Source of the DNA: CAZBDV01 sp964490765
Lineage (GTDB): Bacteria > Cloacimonadota > Cloacimonadia > Cloacimonadales > JAJBBL01
DNA: 15,538 bases
Assembly (NCBI GenBank): GCA_964490765.1
Contig: CAZBDV010000043.1
Coordinates: 1-15,538 of the forward strand
Direction: 5' to 3'
Part shown: positions 1 to 7,161 of the stretch, one piece after another
How the letters are laid out: each line of letters begins with the position of its first letter
How positions within the stretch are numbered: the first letter of the stretch is position 1
Translations under genes and position numbers: made by a program
The notes under the pieces: generated by a model
What the model saw: only the letters and a program-made list of their open reading frames with translations
Told to the model about the DNA's origin: nothing
The model's database searches: none

Positions 1-422
1 TCTCCTGTCCAGGTGGGATCTGACTCTACGGAATGCAGAGCATAGGGTGAACTGGTTATCCTGATGCGGGGGGTCATTTCCATGTCGGTCCCGATACTTA
101 CCCCCAACCAGCGAGATTCAGCAGTAAAATATGATTCGGTCAGAGGAGTAGCCTCTCCCAGATTGATCTGAAATAATCCGTCGGATACGGAAACAGTCCG
201 ATCTTCAATCCATAGGGCCATTCCACCAGTGTCGTTATCATAGACTGAAAATCTCATTGTTAAATTGTCTGTGATCGAATTACCTGTAACATCGGTTAAT
301 CTCCCCTGGAAGGAGATCAGGTCGGGGATATTCCCCGTTCTACTTACTTCCCGGGCAGAGAACTGCCCGTATAACAAAATGCTGCTCATCATTAAAAACA
401 GAATTGATAAATACTTTTTCAT
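1..422 (-). CDS. Exported beta-rich surface protein, N-terminal part (runs off left edge)
   Basis: An open minus-strand frame starts at the ATG whose complement is 420-422 and continues past the window edge, giving 140 codons without a stop. The start is set by GGAGGGG at 425-431, just upstream. The first ~20 residues are a signal peptide (MKKYLSILFLMMSSILLYGQ: basic start, hydrophobic core). The mature part reads ISFQGRLTD, then MRFSVYDNDTGGMALW, then DGLFQINLG, then WLGVSIGTDMEMTPRIRI and TSSPYALHS. This is the pattern of the tail-fibre-like N-terminal domain common in large secreted proteins of Cloacimonadota and similar phyla. It is probably exported and surface-attached. The function of the missing C-terminal part cannot be told. 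It is the first gene of a leftward unit, facing away from the rest of the window. Confidence 0.8.
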   Translation of the reverse strand, partial: MKKYLSILFLMMSSILLYGQFSAREVSRTGNIPDLISFQGRLTDVTGNSITDNLTMRFSVYDNDTGGMALWIEDRTVSVSDGLFQINLGEATPLTESYFTAESRWLGVSIGTDMEMTPRIRITSSPYALHSVESDPTWTG

Positions 423-512
423 TTCCCCTCCTCTTATGATTGACGCACTCGTGGTATAGTTGTTTGATTGGTTGTTCTCTCTATTCGTTTCATAGAGATT
501 TCTATATTGCAC

Positions 513-532
513 TTAATTATCGCGAGAATTAA
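513..532. promoter_or_regulatory. 20-bp near-perfect palindrome, candidate operator
   Basis: TTAATT-A-TCGCGA-G-AATTAA is symmetric at 18 of 20 positions; only the A519/G526 pair breaks the symmetry. It lies about 90 bp upstream of the leftward surface-protein start. Its length and symmetry fit a binding site for a dimeric regulator. No regulator gene is in the window, so the partner is unknown. Confidence 0.4.
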
Positions 533-1071
533 AGATTTATCCGGAAGATCTTTTGATATAAACTCAGGCAGTATGAAATGTCTGGTTAATTGATTTGAGG
601 CTAAGATGATCAGATCTGAAATGGCAGATACGATAAAATGAGCATACTTACAACAGAAGGATGAATCTTTATCCTTTAAAGATGAAAAAAGCGGGGAAAG
701 AGAGTGGTCCCCGGACGTATAGACCTCGAGTTACAAAGTAAAACAAACCGATGAGTGATAGCAAAAAGATTATTATCGAGTCTTACGAGGAGCGGATACG
801 AAAGATGTCTCTTTGATCCCAATTCTTTAACTGTACCATACAACCCCCAACTAAAATTTAACAATTCAAAGAACAAAAAACTGTGAAGAACTTAACTCAC
901 TGCCGAGCTTTGACTTCACATTAAACTTGTCTATTATAGTTAGATTTTGTCAATATATATTTTAGCCTTCTTCATATCTTTTCTGGTAGTGTATGGAAAC
1001 ATTTCTGGGTAATAATTGAAGATCTAATTTGAATCCGAAATTTAGCTCAGAAGTTTTGCAGAGTCAACTAT

Positions 1072-1148
1072 CTCCCGGGTGAACCATAGGGGTGCCCGGG
1101 AGTCGGCACCAGCCGGCTCCCATCCTCTCCTATGGTAGATAAGGGGAG
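1072..1148. repeat. GC-rich nested hairpin / palindromic element
   Basis: Three nested inverted repeats are visible. The core GGGAGTCGGC (1098-1107) pairs with GCCGGCTCCC (1112-1121) around the loop ACCA, 10 bp with one G-U-type pair. The middle arm ACCATAGG (1083-1090) pairs perfectly with CCTATGGT (1129-1136). The outer arm CTCCC (1072-1076) pairs with GGGAG (1144-1148). Flanking DNA is AT-rich. No T-run follows, and the upstream gene points the other way, so it is not a simple terminator. It lies upstream of the probable promoter at 1183, so it would not be in that transcript's leader. It could be a dispersed palindromic repeat, a DNA-level regulatory element or a small RNA. Confidence 0.5.
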
Positions 1149-1182
1149 GAGTGTTCAGCGGAAAACCGGTCCCAGAAGTTGC

Positions 1183-1210
1183 TTGACAAAAATGGCTCTG
1201 GCAGATAAAA
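1183..1210 (+). promoter_or_regulatory. Sigma70-like promoter for the DUF975 gene
   Basis: A consensus -35 TTGACA (1183-1188) is followed after 16 nt by GATAAA (1205-1210), a 4/6 match to the -10 box. The predicted transcript start, near 1217, leaves a short leader before the TGGAG ribosome site (1231-1235) and the ATG at 1241. This argues against the upstream in-frame ATG at 1214. Confidence 0.5.
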
Positions 1211-1240
1211 AGAGTGAAAATTATCAAGCCTGGAGTCGTG

Positions 1241-1882
1241 ATGAATTACTCTGAGATCAGGGATGAAGCACGGAGCTATCTGGAGGGTTACTGGAAACAG
1301 CTAGCCCTCGTCTGGTTCTATTTCTTATTTGGTGCATGGCTTCTCTCATACGGGTTGAGTTTCTACTTTAGATATACTTTTCTGATCTATCTCGTTATTA
1401 TCGGGCCGTTTGCCCTGGGTGTCAGTAATTTGTTTTTGAAGATATACCGGCGGGAAACGTTCGAAGTAAAAGAGTTGCTGGAGGTTTTACCCGAATTTTT
1501 CCGTGCTATGAAAGCGTTTCTGCTGATCGTCTTCTACGTTATCGCCTGGTCTATCCTCCTGATCGTACCGGGGATCGTCGAAGCTCTCAGCCTCTCAATG
1601 ACCTTTTTCATCATGGCCGAGGAGCCGGAGATCACTCCTGAAGCAGCCGTGAAAAAAAGCAGAGAGCTGATGAAAGGGAACAAAAAAGATCTCTTTTACC
1701 TGACCCTCTCCTTCATCGGCTGGATTCTGCTCGCCTTTTTCATTTGCGGTCTTGGGTTTCTATTGCTCAATTCCTACGTGGGAATAGCTTACCTGCTCTT
1801 TTATAAGAGAATTGTTCGTGAAAAAGAGAGCTGGAAAAAGAAAAAATTGACGGGTAAGAGTATAGTAATCGAGGGGTGGTGA
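1241..1882 (+). CDS. DUF975-family integral membrane protein
   Basis: This is a 213-residue membrane protein. The N-terminus MNYSEIRDEARSYLEGYWK matches the usual soluble DUF975 start (a short helix of the 'ARexLkGnW' type), followed by hydrophobic segments at roughly 19-36, 42-63, 92-120, 157-180 and 184-200. The family's conserved stretches are clear: LLIVPGIVEALSLSM, then FIMAEEPEITPEAAVKKSRE, then LMKGNKKDLFYLTLSFIGW. The tail is very basic (WKKKK). An in-frame ATG at 1214 would add nine residues, but the TGGAG ribosome site, the family pattern and the probable promoter favour 1241. DUF975 proteins have no firmly established function; they are inner-membrane proteins with a region related to the membrane domain of some glycerophosphodiester phosphodiesterases. 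The following catabolic gene has its own promoter, so a functional link is not implied. Confidence 0.85.
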   Translation: MNYSEIRDEARSYLEGYWKQLALVWFYFLFGAWLLSYGLSFYFRYTFLIYLVIIGPFALGVSNLFLKIYRRETFEVKELLEVLPEFFRAMKAFLLIVFYVIAWSILLIVPGIVEALSLSMTFFIMAEEPEITPEAAVKKSRELMKGNKKDLFYLTLSFIGWILLAFFICGLGFLLLNSYVGIAYLLFYKRIVREKESWKKKKLTGKSIVIEGW

Positions 1883-1895
1883 AGTGAGTTCCTGC

Positions 1896-1913
1896 CACTG
1901 GCTGTCACAGTGA
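1896..1913. promoter_or_regulatory. Small inverted repeat just upstream of the ssnA promoter
   Basis: CACTG (1896-1900) and CAGTG (1908-1912) form a 5-bp stem, overlapping the 9-base palindrome TCAC-A-GTGA (1905-1913). It ends 16 bp before the -35 box at 1930, a position where an activator or repressor could bind. It is too short to be a convincing terminator and no T-run follows. Confidence 0.25.
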
Positions 1914-1929
1914 GCTTTGTAAAGAACGA

Positions 1930-1958
1930 TTGACAAAATATAAGTTATTCTTTATAGA
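1930..1958 (+). promoter_or_regulatory. Sigma70-like promoter for the ssnA-ygeY-hydA block
   Basis: TTGACA (1930-1935, perfect -35) and TATAGA (1953-1958, 4/6 match to the -10 box) are separated by exactly 17 nt. The ribosome site GAGGAGGG (1968-1975) and the ATG at 1981 follow directly. The leader would be very short, about 15 nt, leaving no room for a riboswitch. It is the best promoter in the window. Confidence 0.75.
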
Positions 1959-1980
1959 AAGTAATCAGAGGAGGGTGCTT

Positions 1981-3366
1981 ATGTGGAAATTCAGTAATAG
2001 AGTACCGGTAGGTAACCGGAGCGAGGGAGAGGAGAAGGGAGAACAGTTACTCCTCTGCAATGGTACGATACTTACTTTCGATGAAGACAACCCCTTTCTG
2101 GAGAGAGGTTCTATCCTCATAGAGGGTGATAAGATCAGCCGGATAGGTAAACCGGAGGATTTCAGGGATTATAAGGGTGAGAGTTTCGAGCTTTATGGCA
2201 AGGTCATTATGCCGGGGTTAATCAATGCCCATCACCATTTCTACAGCACTCTTGTCAGGGGATTGACCAAGAGTAAGCCGGCAGCAGATTTCAACGAGGT
2301 GTTACAGAATCTCTGGTGGCGTCTTGACAGCAAGCTTCAGAAGGATGATATATATTACAGTACGCTCTACTCGATATACGAAGCGATAAGGAAGGGGACG
2401 ACAACGATAATCGATCATCATGCCAGTCCGGGAGCGGTAAGAGGTTCTCTGAACATCATCGCCCGGGCAGTTGAGGAATGCGGGATCAGAGCCTGTCTCT
2501 GTTATGAGGTTTCTGACCGGGATGGCAAGAAGGTTGCAGCGTCAGGTCTCGCAGAGAACGTGAACTGGTTACAGAGGGTCGAGCGAGAGAATAATCCCTA
2601 TCTGAGAGGATTATTTGGTATGCACGCAGCCTTCACACTCGAGGATGAAACCCTGCAGGAGATAGCAGAAGCCGGCAGTGATACAGGTTGCGGTTATCAT
2701 CTCCACGTCGCAGAAGCTGAATATGATGAGAACCATAGCATCCGGCATTATAACAAACGGGTAGTGGAGCGGCTGGCAGATTTCGGCCTGCTCAACGATA
2801 AAACAATAGCCGCTCACGGAGTATATCTCAACGAACGGGAGATGGAAATCCTTGCCGAGAAGGGTGTAGCGGTTATCCACAATCCACAATCCAACCTTAA
2901 TAATGCTGTCGGGATCGCCAATATCTGCAGGATGGCAGAGAAGGGTATCATTGTTGGGCTGGGCACCGATGCGATGACCAATGATATGCTGGAAGAGGCG
3001 AGGGTAGCGCTCTGGGCACAGCACTGGCGACAGAAAGATCCGGCAGCCGGTTTTGGAGAGGTCATAAATGCCCTGACGGTCAATAATCCAGAGATAGCCA
3101 ACCGTTACTGGGGTGGCATCCTCGGTAAGTTGAAGGAGGGATATGCAGCCGACATCATAGCCCTTGACTATTCTCCCCCGACACCACTCGGAACTGATAA
3201 CTGGCCGGGTCATCTGATCTTCGGGATATCACAGGCTCAGGTCGATACGACTATCATCAATGGCCGGGTTCTGCTCTGGAATAAACAACTCTATCTCGAT
3301 ATAGATGAAGAATTGTTAGCTGCCAGGTCACGAGAGGTGGCAAAGAAGCTCTGGGACAGGTTCTGA
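1981..3366 (+). CDS. ssnA: SsnA-type amidohydrolase (aminohydrolase)
   Basis: A 461-residue member of the amidohydrolase superfamily, cytosolic, related to chlorohydrolase/guanine-deaminase-type enzymes and closest by pattern to E. coli SsnA. Expected metal ligands are present: HHH at 84-86 in PGLINAHHHFYSTLVRG (H84 and H86), H240/H242 in HLHVAEAE, H279 in AAHGVYL and D330 in GLGTDAMTND. HNPQSNLNNAVG is also typical. Members deaminate or dechlorinate N-heterocycles; the true substrate of SsnA is not settled, and a purine-derived ring is a reasonable inference here. The frame extends upstream to a TTG at 1930, but that TTG is the first two-thirds of the -35 box. The ATG at 1981, behind GAGGAGGG, is the real start. 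It leads an apparent four-gene unit, with ygeY 44 nt downstream. Confidence 0.9.
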   Translation: MWKFSNRVPVGNRSEGEEKGEQLLLCNGTILTFDEDNPFLERGSILIEGDKISRIGKPEDFRDYKGESFELYGKVIMPGLINAHHHFYSTLVRGLTKSKPAADFNEVLQNLWWRLDSKLQKDDIYYSTLYSIYEAIRKGTTTIIDHHASPGAVRGSLNIIARAVEECGIRACLCYEVSDRDGKKVAASGLAENVNWLQRVERENNPYLRGLFGMHAAFTLEDETLQEIAEAGSDTGCGYHLHVAEAEYDENHSIRHYNKRVVERLADFGLLNDKTIAAHGVYLNEREMEILAEKGVAVIHNPQSNLNNAVGIANICRMAEKGIIVGLGTDAMTNDMLEEARVALWAQHWRQKDPAAGFGEVINALTVNNPEIANRYWGGILGKLKEGYAADIIALDYSPPTPLGTDNWPGHLIFGISQAQVDTTIINGRVLLWNKQLYLDIDEELLAARSREVAKKLWDRF

Positions 3367-3410
3367 ACCGGGAACTGAGAGGTATTGTTAAGCTTGTTAG
3401 AGGAGATTAT

Positions 3411-4610
3411 ATGTATCAGAAAATAAGAGCGAAAGCGTTGGAATATGAGAACGAAACCGTCGGCTATCTGGCTGATATGATAAGTATTCCCGCCTATTCC
3501 ACGAAGGAGCGGGAGATTATCAGCTACCTGAAACGGAAAATGGAACAGATAGGCTTCGATGAGGTAAAGATTGACGGGCTCGGTAACGTTATAGGACGGA
3601 TCGGTAACGGGCCGCGGGTAATTGCCTATGATGCTCATATAGATACCGTCTATCCCGGTGAAAGGGTCCACTGGCTTACTGACCCGCTGGAGCCTGTAAT
3701 CAAGGATGGTAAGATCTACGGCCGGGGAAGTGCCGACCAGGAGGGTGGTATGGCTTCGATGCTGACTGCGGGCCGGATCATCAAGGAGCTCGGTTTGGCT
3801 GGCGAATTCTCTATCTACTTAACCGGTACGGTGATGGAGGAGGATTGTGACGGCCTCTGCTGGCAGTATCTGATCAGAGAAGAGAAGCTGAAACCGGAAA
3901 TGGTAGTCATCACCGAGCCGACCAATCTCAACATCTATCGTGGCCACCGTGGAAGGATGGAGATCCTGATCAAAGTGAAAGGTGTCTCCTGTCACGGTTC
4001 TGCTCCTGAGCGGGGTGATAATGCAATCTATAAGATAAGCCGGATAGCCCTGGAGATAGAGAAACTGCACGAGAGATTGAAAAGCGATCCCTTTCTGGGC
4101 AAGGGAAGCGTAACAGCTACACAGGTTTTTTTCGCCTCTCCCTCACAATGTGCTGTCCCCGATTCCGCCAGTCTTCAACTCGACAGACGGGTTACCTGGG
4201 GGGAGACGAAAGAGAGTGCTCTGGAAGAGATCAGAGACGCCTGCCGGCTGGCCGGTTATCCCGAAGCTTCTGTAGAAATGCTCATCTATGATGAACCGGC
4301 TTATACCGGGCTTGTCTATCCGACAGAAAAATATTATCCCGCCTGGAAGATAGCCGAAGATTCTGAATGGCTCAGAATGGCTATCGATGCCTATGAGAAA
4401 GCACTCGGCCGTGAGCCGTTCGTCGATAAATGGACATTCAGCACGAACGGGGTGGCTATTGCCGGTATGTTCGGTATTCCTTGCCTGGGCCTCGGCCCGG
4501 GTAACGAGATCTATGCCCATGCCCCTAACGAATTCTGCCCGCTCGAACATCTGACCGAAGCTGCAATCTTCTATGCAGCACTACTGCACAGGCTGAACAG
4601 CGATCAATAA
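3411..4610 (+). CDS. ygeY: YgeY-type M20 metallohydrolase (deacylase/carbamoylase-like)
   Basis: A 399-residue cytosolic zinc hydrolase of the M20/ArgE/DapE family, close in length to E. coli YgeY (about 400). The di-metal site reads in order: H76-x-D78 in DAHIDTVYPG, D109 in GRGSADQEGG, E143/E144 in TGTVMEEDCDG (E143 the expected general base), E169 in ITEPTN and H370 in IYAHAPNEF. The dimerisation domain starts near the RGHRGRMEILIKVKG strand. Family members cleave amide, acyl or carbamoyl groups from amino acids. In the purine-linked cluster YgeY probably acts on a ring-opened ureido or amide intermediate (inference). The start is supported by AGAGGAG about 6 nt upstream. It lies between ssnA and the PLP enzyme on the same strand with short gaps, so co-transcription is likely. 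Confidence 0.92.
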   Translation: MYQKIRAKALEYENETVGYLADMISIPAYSTKEREIISYLKRKMEQIGFDEVKIDGLGNVIGRIGNGPRVIAYDAHIDTVYPGERVHWLTDPLEPVIKDGKIYGRGSADQEGGMASMLTAGRIIKELGLAGEFSIYLTGTVMEEDCDGLCWQYLIREEKLKPEMVVITEPTNLNIYRGHRGRMEILIKVKGVSCHGSAPERGDNAIYKISRIALEIEKLHERLKSDPFLGKGSVTATQVFFASPSQCAVPDSASLQLDRRVTWGETKESALEEIRDACRLAGYPEASVEMLIYDEPAYTGLVYPTEKYYPAWKIAEDSEWLRMAIDAYEKALGREPFVDKWTFSTNGVAIAGMFGIPCLGLGPGNEIYAHAPNEFCPLEHLTEAAIFYAALLHRLNSDQ

Positions 4611-4626
4611 CTGCAACATTTTGCAG
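4611..4626 (+). other. Small perfect hairpin between ygeY and the PLP gene
   Basis: CTGCAA (4611-4616) and TTGCAG (4621-4626) form a 6-bp stem with the loop CATT, directly after the ygeY stop codon and ahead of the next ribosome site. No T-run follows. It could protect mRNA ends or be chance. Confidence 0.25.
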
Positions 4627-4646
4627 CAATTACCAGAGAGATGACG

Positions 4647-5801
4647 ATGTATTTCACTGAATTCAAATGCACGGCCTGTGGAAGGACATACAGGAGGGAT
4701 GAGGTAACCTATCTCTGCCCCATCTGCAGCAGAGAGGGGAAGCCGGGCTGGCCTCTGGCCGGAGTGCTGGAGACTCGCTACGATTACGATACTATCGGCC
4801 GGGAATGGAAAAAGAGGCCAGATATCGAGCTCTTCTCGCCGGTAGAAAAGAAATACTATCCGGAATTACCGGTCGGTAATACTCCATTCTACCGCTCGTT
4901 ACGGTTGAAACACTACTTCGCTGGTGCTGCAATCTGGCTCAAGAACGACGGGCTCAACCCGAGCGGTTCTCTGAAAGACAGGGCTTCCCACTTATTAGTC
5001 GCAGAAGCCAGGAGAGCCGGATATGATAAAATAGTTACCGCCTCGACTGGAAATGCGGCCAGCGCTCTGGCTGCCATGGCTGCTGCTCAGGGGTTAAGAG
5101 CCGTGATTTTTGTTCCTGCCGCTGCACCTCCGGCCAAACTCAACCAGATCCGTATTCACGGTGTCGAACTGATAGAGGTCAAAGGTGATTATGACGAAGC
5201 TTTTGCCCGTTCCCTGCAATATACGAAAGAGAAGGGTGGATTGAACAGGAATACCGCCTATCATCCTTTTACCATAGAGGGCAAGAAAACTGCCGCACTG
5301 GAGATCTTTTGTCAGAACGAGTATCAGGTACCAGATTGGATTGTTGTCCCTGTTGGGGATGGTGTTATCCTTACAGGCATCCATAAAGGGTTCAGCGACC
5401 TGCAGCGGGCCGGGATAACCCGGAAGCTGCCACATCTGCTGGCAGTTCAGGCAGAGAGTTCCGCTGCTATTGCCAGCTACTGGGAGAGTGGTGCGTACGA
5501 AAATGCTGGAAAACCGGATACTATAGCCGATTCCATCTCGGTGAAAGCACCGAGTAACGCTCACTGGGCACGAAAGGTTCTTATAGAGAGTGACGGGGCA
5601 GCGGTCAAGGTTAGTGACAGGGAGATACTGGAAGGACAGGCGATACTTGCCCGTTTTACCGGTGTTTTTGCCGAACCGGCAGCTGCAGCAACCCTGGCCG
5701 GCCTGCAGAAGGGGTATGAAAACAACATCATTGGTAAAGATGAACAGGTGGTACTGCTCATAACCGGCCACGGACTGAAAGATGCAGGAACACGAAAATG
5801 A
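4647..5801 (+). CDS. Threonine-synthase-like PLP enzyme with N-terminal zinc ribbon
   Basis: A 384-residue fold-type-II PLP enzyme. A four-cysteine ribbon, C-x2-C-x12-C-x2-C (residues 8, 11, 24, 27), precedes the catalytic domain, as in a subset of archaeal and bacterial threonine synthases. The Schiff-base lysine is K110 in NPSGSLKDRAS; TASTGNAASA and PVGDGVILTG are the substrate and phosphate loops. True threonine synthases convert phosphohomoserine, but no homoserine or threonine gene is nearby. Placement between ygeY and hydA suggests instead a beta- or gamma-elimination in the catabolic pathway, perhaps filling the place of the YgeX diaminopropionate ammonia-lyase (inference). Two ATGs compete: AGAGAG (4635-4640) touches the one at 4641 but is correctly spaced (6 nt) from 4647, which is preferred. 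Plain threonine synthase remains possible. Confidence 0.75.
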   Translation: MYFTEFKCTACGRTYRRDEVTYLCPICSREGKPGWPLAGVLETRYDYDTIGREWKKRPDIELFSPVEKKYYPELPVGNTPFYRSLRLKHYFAGAAIWLKNDGLNPSGSLKDRASHLLVAEARRAGYDKIVTASTGNAASALAAMAAAQGLRAVIFVPAAAPPAKLNQIRIHGVELIEVKGDYDEAFARSLQYTKEKGGLNRNTAYHPFTIEGKKTAALEIFCQNEYQVPDWIVVPVGDGVILTGIHKGFSDLQRAGITRKLPHLLAVQAESSAAIASYWESGAYENAGKPDTIADSISVKAPSNAHWARKVLIESDGAAVKVSDREILEGQAILARFTGVFAEPAAAATLAGLQKGYENNIIGKDEQVVLLITGHGLKDAGTRK

Positions 5802-5834
5802 TTCTCGAACAGGACAGGCAATAGAGGGAGCGAG

Positions 5835-7157
5835 ATGGATTTTATACTCAAAGATGGAGATGTTCTGCTGGAGAATGGTTTCCAGAGGTGTGACCTTTTA
5901 ATTAGAGAGGGTAAAATTCTGCAGATCGGTGAAAAGTTAACAGCCGGATATGTATCCGAGATCGACTGTCGAGGCTGTTATCTCCTCCCCGGTATCATAG
6001 ACATGCACGTCCATACAGGAGAAGCGGTAAACAATATCTCTCTGGCCGAAGATGAGGAGCTAACCGTCAGAAGCTGTCTGCAGGGTGGAGTGACTACCAT
6101 CGGTGCTTTCATCACCGAAACGGTTAAAGATAGGCTGCCCGAAGCTTATCAGACCAGAAATGAACGTTTCGAACCATATCCCATAAATGTTAACTGGCAT
6201 CTGACACCTGTTATATCAAGTCCGGACAGCCTGGAAGAACTCTTCCGGCTCGGATGCAGTATGAAGCTATACACGACCTACAGATCGGCAGGTCTCTATT
6301 CCTCCTATGCTGAAATCGGTGAGATGCTCAATATCCTCTCTTCTATCTCCCGCTCCCTGAACAGGCCACATATCCCCCTACTCATACATTGTGAAGACGA
6401 CAGAACGGTAGAGGAGAAAAGCGATAGCATTCCGTTCAAAACCCCCTTCGACCACGCTCGCAGAAGGCCGGAGACAGCAGAGATCAGAGCGGTGGAGAGA
6501 GTACTCGGCCTGGCTCTGGATAATAACTACCCGGTGCATATCGTGCACGTCTCATCACCCGAAACAGCGCTTCTGATCAGAGAAGCAAAGAAATCTCTGC
6601 CGGTAACCTGTGAGACGGCACCGCACTACCTGTTACTCAATGAGAAGAGACTACAGGAAAAGGATGGACACCGCTGGCTCTGCACACCACCCCTCCGCTC
6701 TGAAAGATCGCGGGGATTGATGCTGGAACTGGCTCAGGATGGAATCTTCGATACCTTTGCTACCGACCATTGCCCCTTCAGCAAAAGTGATAAGGACAGG
6801 TATGCTGAAGAACCGATAAAGATCCCGCTGGGGTTGGCAGGAACGGGTGCACTGCTTCCCATACTCTATGAGAAGCTGGTAGAGAGTGGCAAATTATCTT
6901 TCGAGAAGCTTCTGGAAAGAATAACGGTCAATCCGGCAAAGATAATGCAACTCTACCCGAAGAAGGGGGTCATCAGAACGGATTCTGATGCTGATCTTCT
7001 GGTACTGGAGACCGGAGAGAAGCCGTCTGAGAGCATAAAACCATCACTCGCGTCTGTTTATAACCAGTGGGCCGGGGAAAACAGCTCTCTCAATATCCGC
7101 GATATCTACCTGCAGGGCAAAAAACTGGCAAGAGAATCCTGGCCCGAAAAGGTATAA
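5835..7157 (+). CDS. hydA: HydA/dihydropyrimidinase-type cyclic amidohydrolase
   Basis: A 440-residue member of the hydantoinase/dihydropyrimidinase branch of the amidohydrolases, which open cyclic ureides such as hydantoins, dihydropyrimidines and allantoin-like rings. The binuclear site is complete: H58-x-H60 in GIIDMHVHTGE, the lysine expected to be carboxylated K144 in CSMKLYTTYRS, H185 in LLIHCEDD, H238 in HIVHVSSPE and D311 in FATDHCPFSKSD. Length is close to E. coli HyuA (about 460) and to D-hydantoinases. GAGGGAG sits about 5 nt before the ATG. It is the last gene of the ssnA block; its stop is only 4 nt from the stop of the convergent protease gene. The exact substrate is unknown, but a ring-opening step of purine or pyrimidine breakdown fits the neighbours. 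Confidence 0.9.
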   Translation: MDFILKDGDVLLENGFQRCDLLIREGKILQIGEKLTAGYVSEIDCRGCYLLPGIIDMHVHTGEAVNNISLAEDEELTVRSCLQGGVTTIGAFITETVKDRLPEAYQTRNERFEPYPINVNWHLTPVISSPDSLEELFRLGCSMKLYTTYRSAGLYSSYAEIGEMLNILSSISRSLNRPHIPLLIHCEDDRTVEEKSDSIPFKTPFDHARRRPETAEIRAVERVLGLALDNNYPVHIVHVSSPETALLIREAKKSLPVTCETAPHYLLLNEKRLQEKDGHRWLCTPPLRSERSRGLMLELAQDGIFDTFATDHCPFSKSDKDRYAEEPIKIPLGLAGTGALLPILYEKLVESGKLSFEKLLERITVNPAKIMQLYPKKGVIRTDSDADLLVLETGEKPSESIKPSLASVYNQWAGENSSLNIRDIYLQGKKLARESWPEKV

Positions 7158-7161
7158 AACT

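Larger units (their letters stand above)
423..1182. other. Intergenic region without a convincing gene
   Basis: About 760 bases separate the leftward surface-protein gene from the first rightward gene. No frame here shows a convincing protein with a ribosome site. Several very short frames occur (for example 661-741 and 751-816, both hydrophilic), but none has a Shine-Dalgarno sequence and no homology is recognisable. The stretch is AT-rich except for the GC-rich hairpin at 1072-1148. It also holds the 513-532 palindrome and a small inverted repeat, ATAGA/TCTAT, at 492-505. It may be regulatory DNA for the divergent genes, or contain decayed sequence. Confidence 0.6.

Noticed and set aside
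606..816. Chain of tiny frames (606-641, 638-664, 661-741, with ATGA overlaps, then 751-816)
   Set aside because: The overlaps look operon-like, but the frames are 8-26 codons, none has a spaced ribosome site and nothing is recognisable; probably chance in AT-rich DNA or remains of a decayed gene.
933..953. Minus-strand promoter with perfect TATAAT (938-933) and TTGACA (953-948)
   Set aside because: The spacer is only 9 nt, far from the 16-18 required, and the start codon it would serve is over 500 nt away.
1072..1182. Riboswitch controlling the DUF975 gene
   Set aside because: The probable promoter (TTGACA at 1183) lies downstream of the structure, so it would not be in the leader, and I could not match it to a known riboswitch consensus.
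1042..1227. Minus-strand 61-codon frame across the GC-rich hairpin
   Set aside because: Its sequence is dictated by the palindromic element, it has no ribosome site and no protein pattern.
5094..5771. Long antisense open frame (225 codons) inside the threonine-synthase-like gene
   Set aside because: The plus-strand frame has full family motifs; the antisense protein has none and no ribosome site. Similar antisense frames at 2611-3213, 4143-4550 and 10556-11053 are shadows for the same reason.
7119..7144. Terminator for the protease transcript (T-run on the minus strand inside the hydA tail)
   Set aside because: There are six Ts but only a ~3-bp GGC/GCC stem before them; too weak to call.
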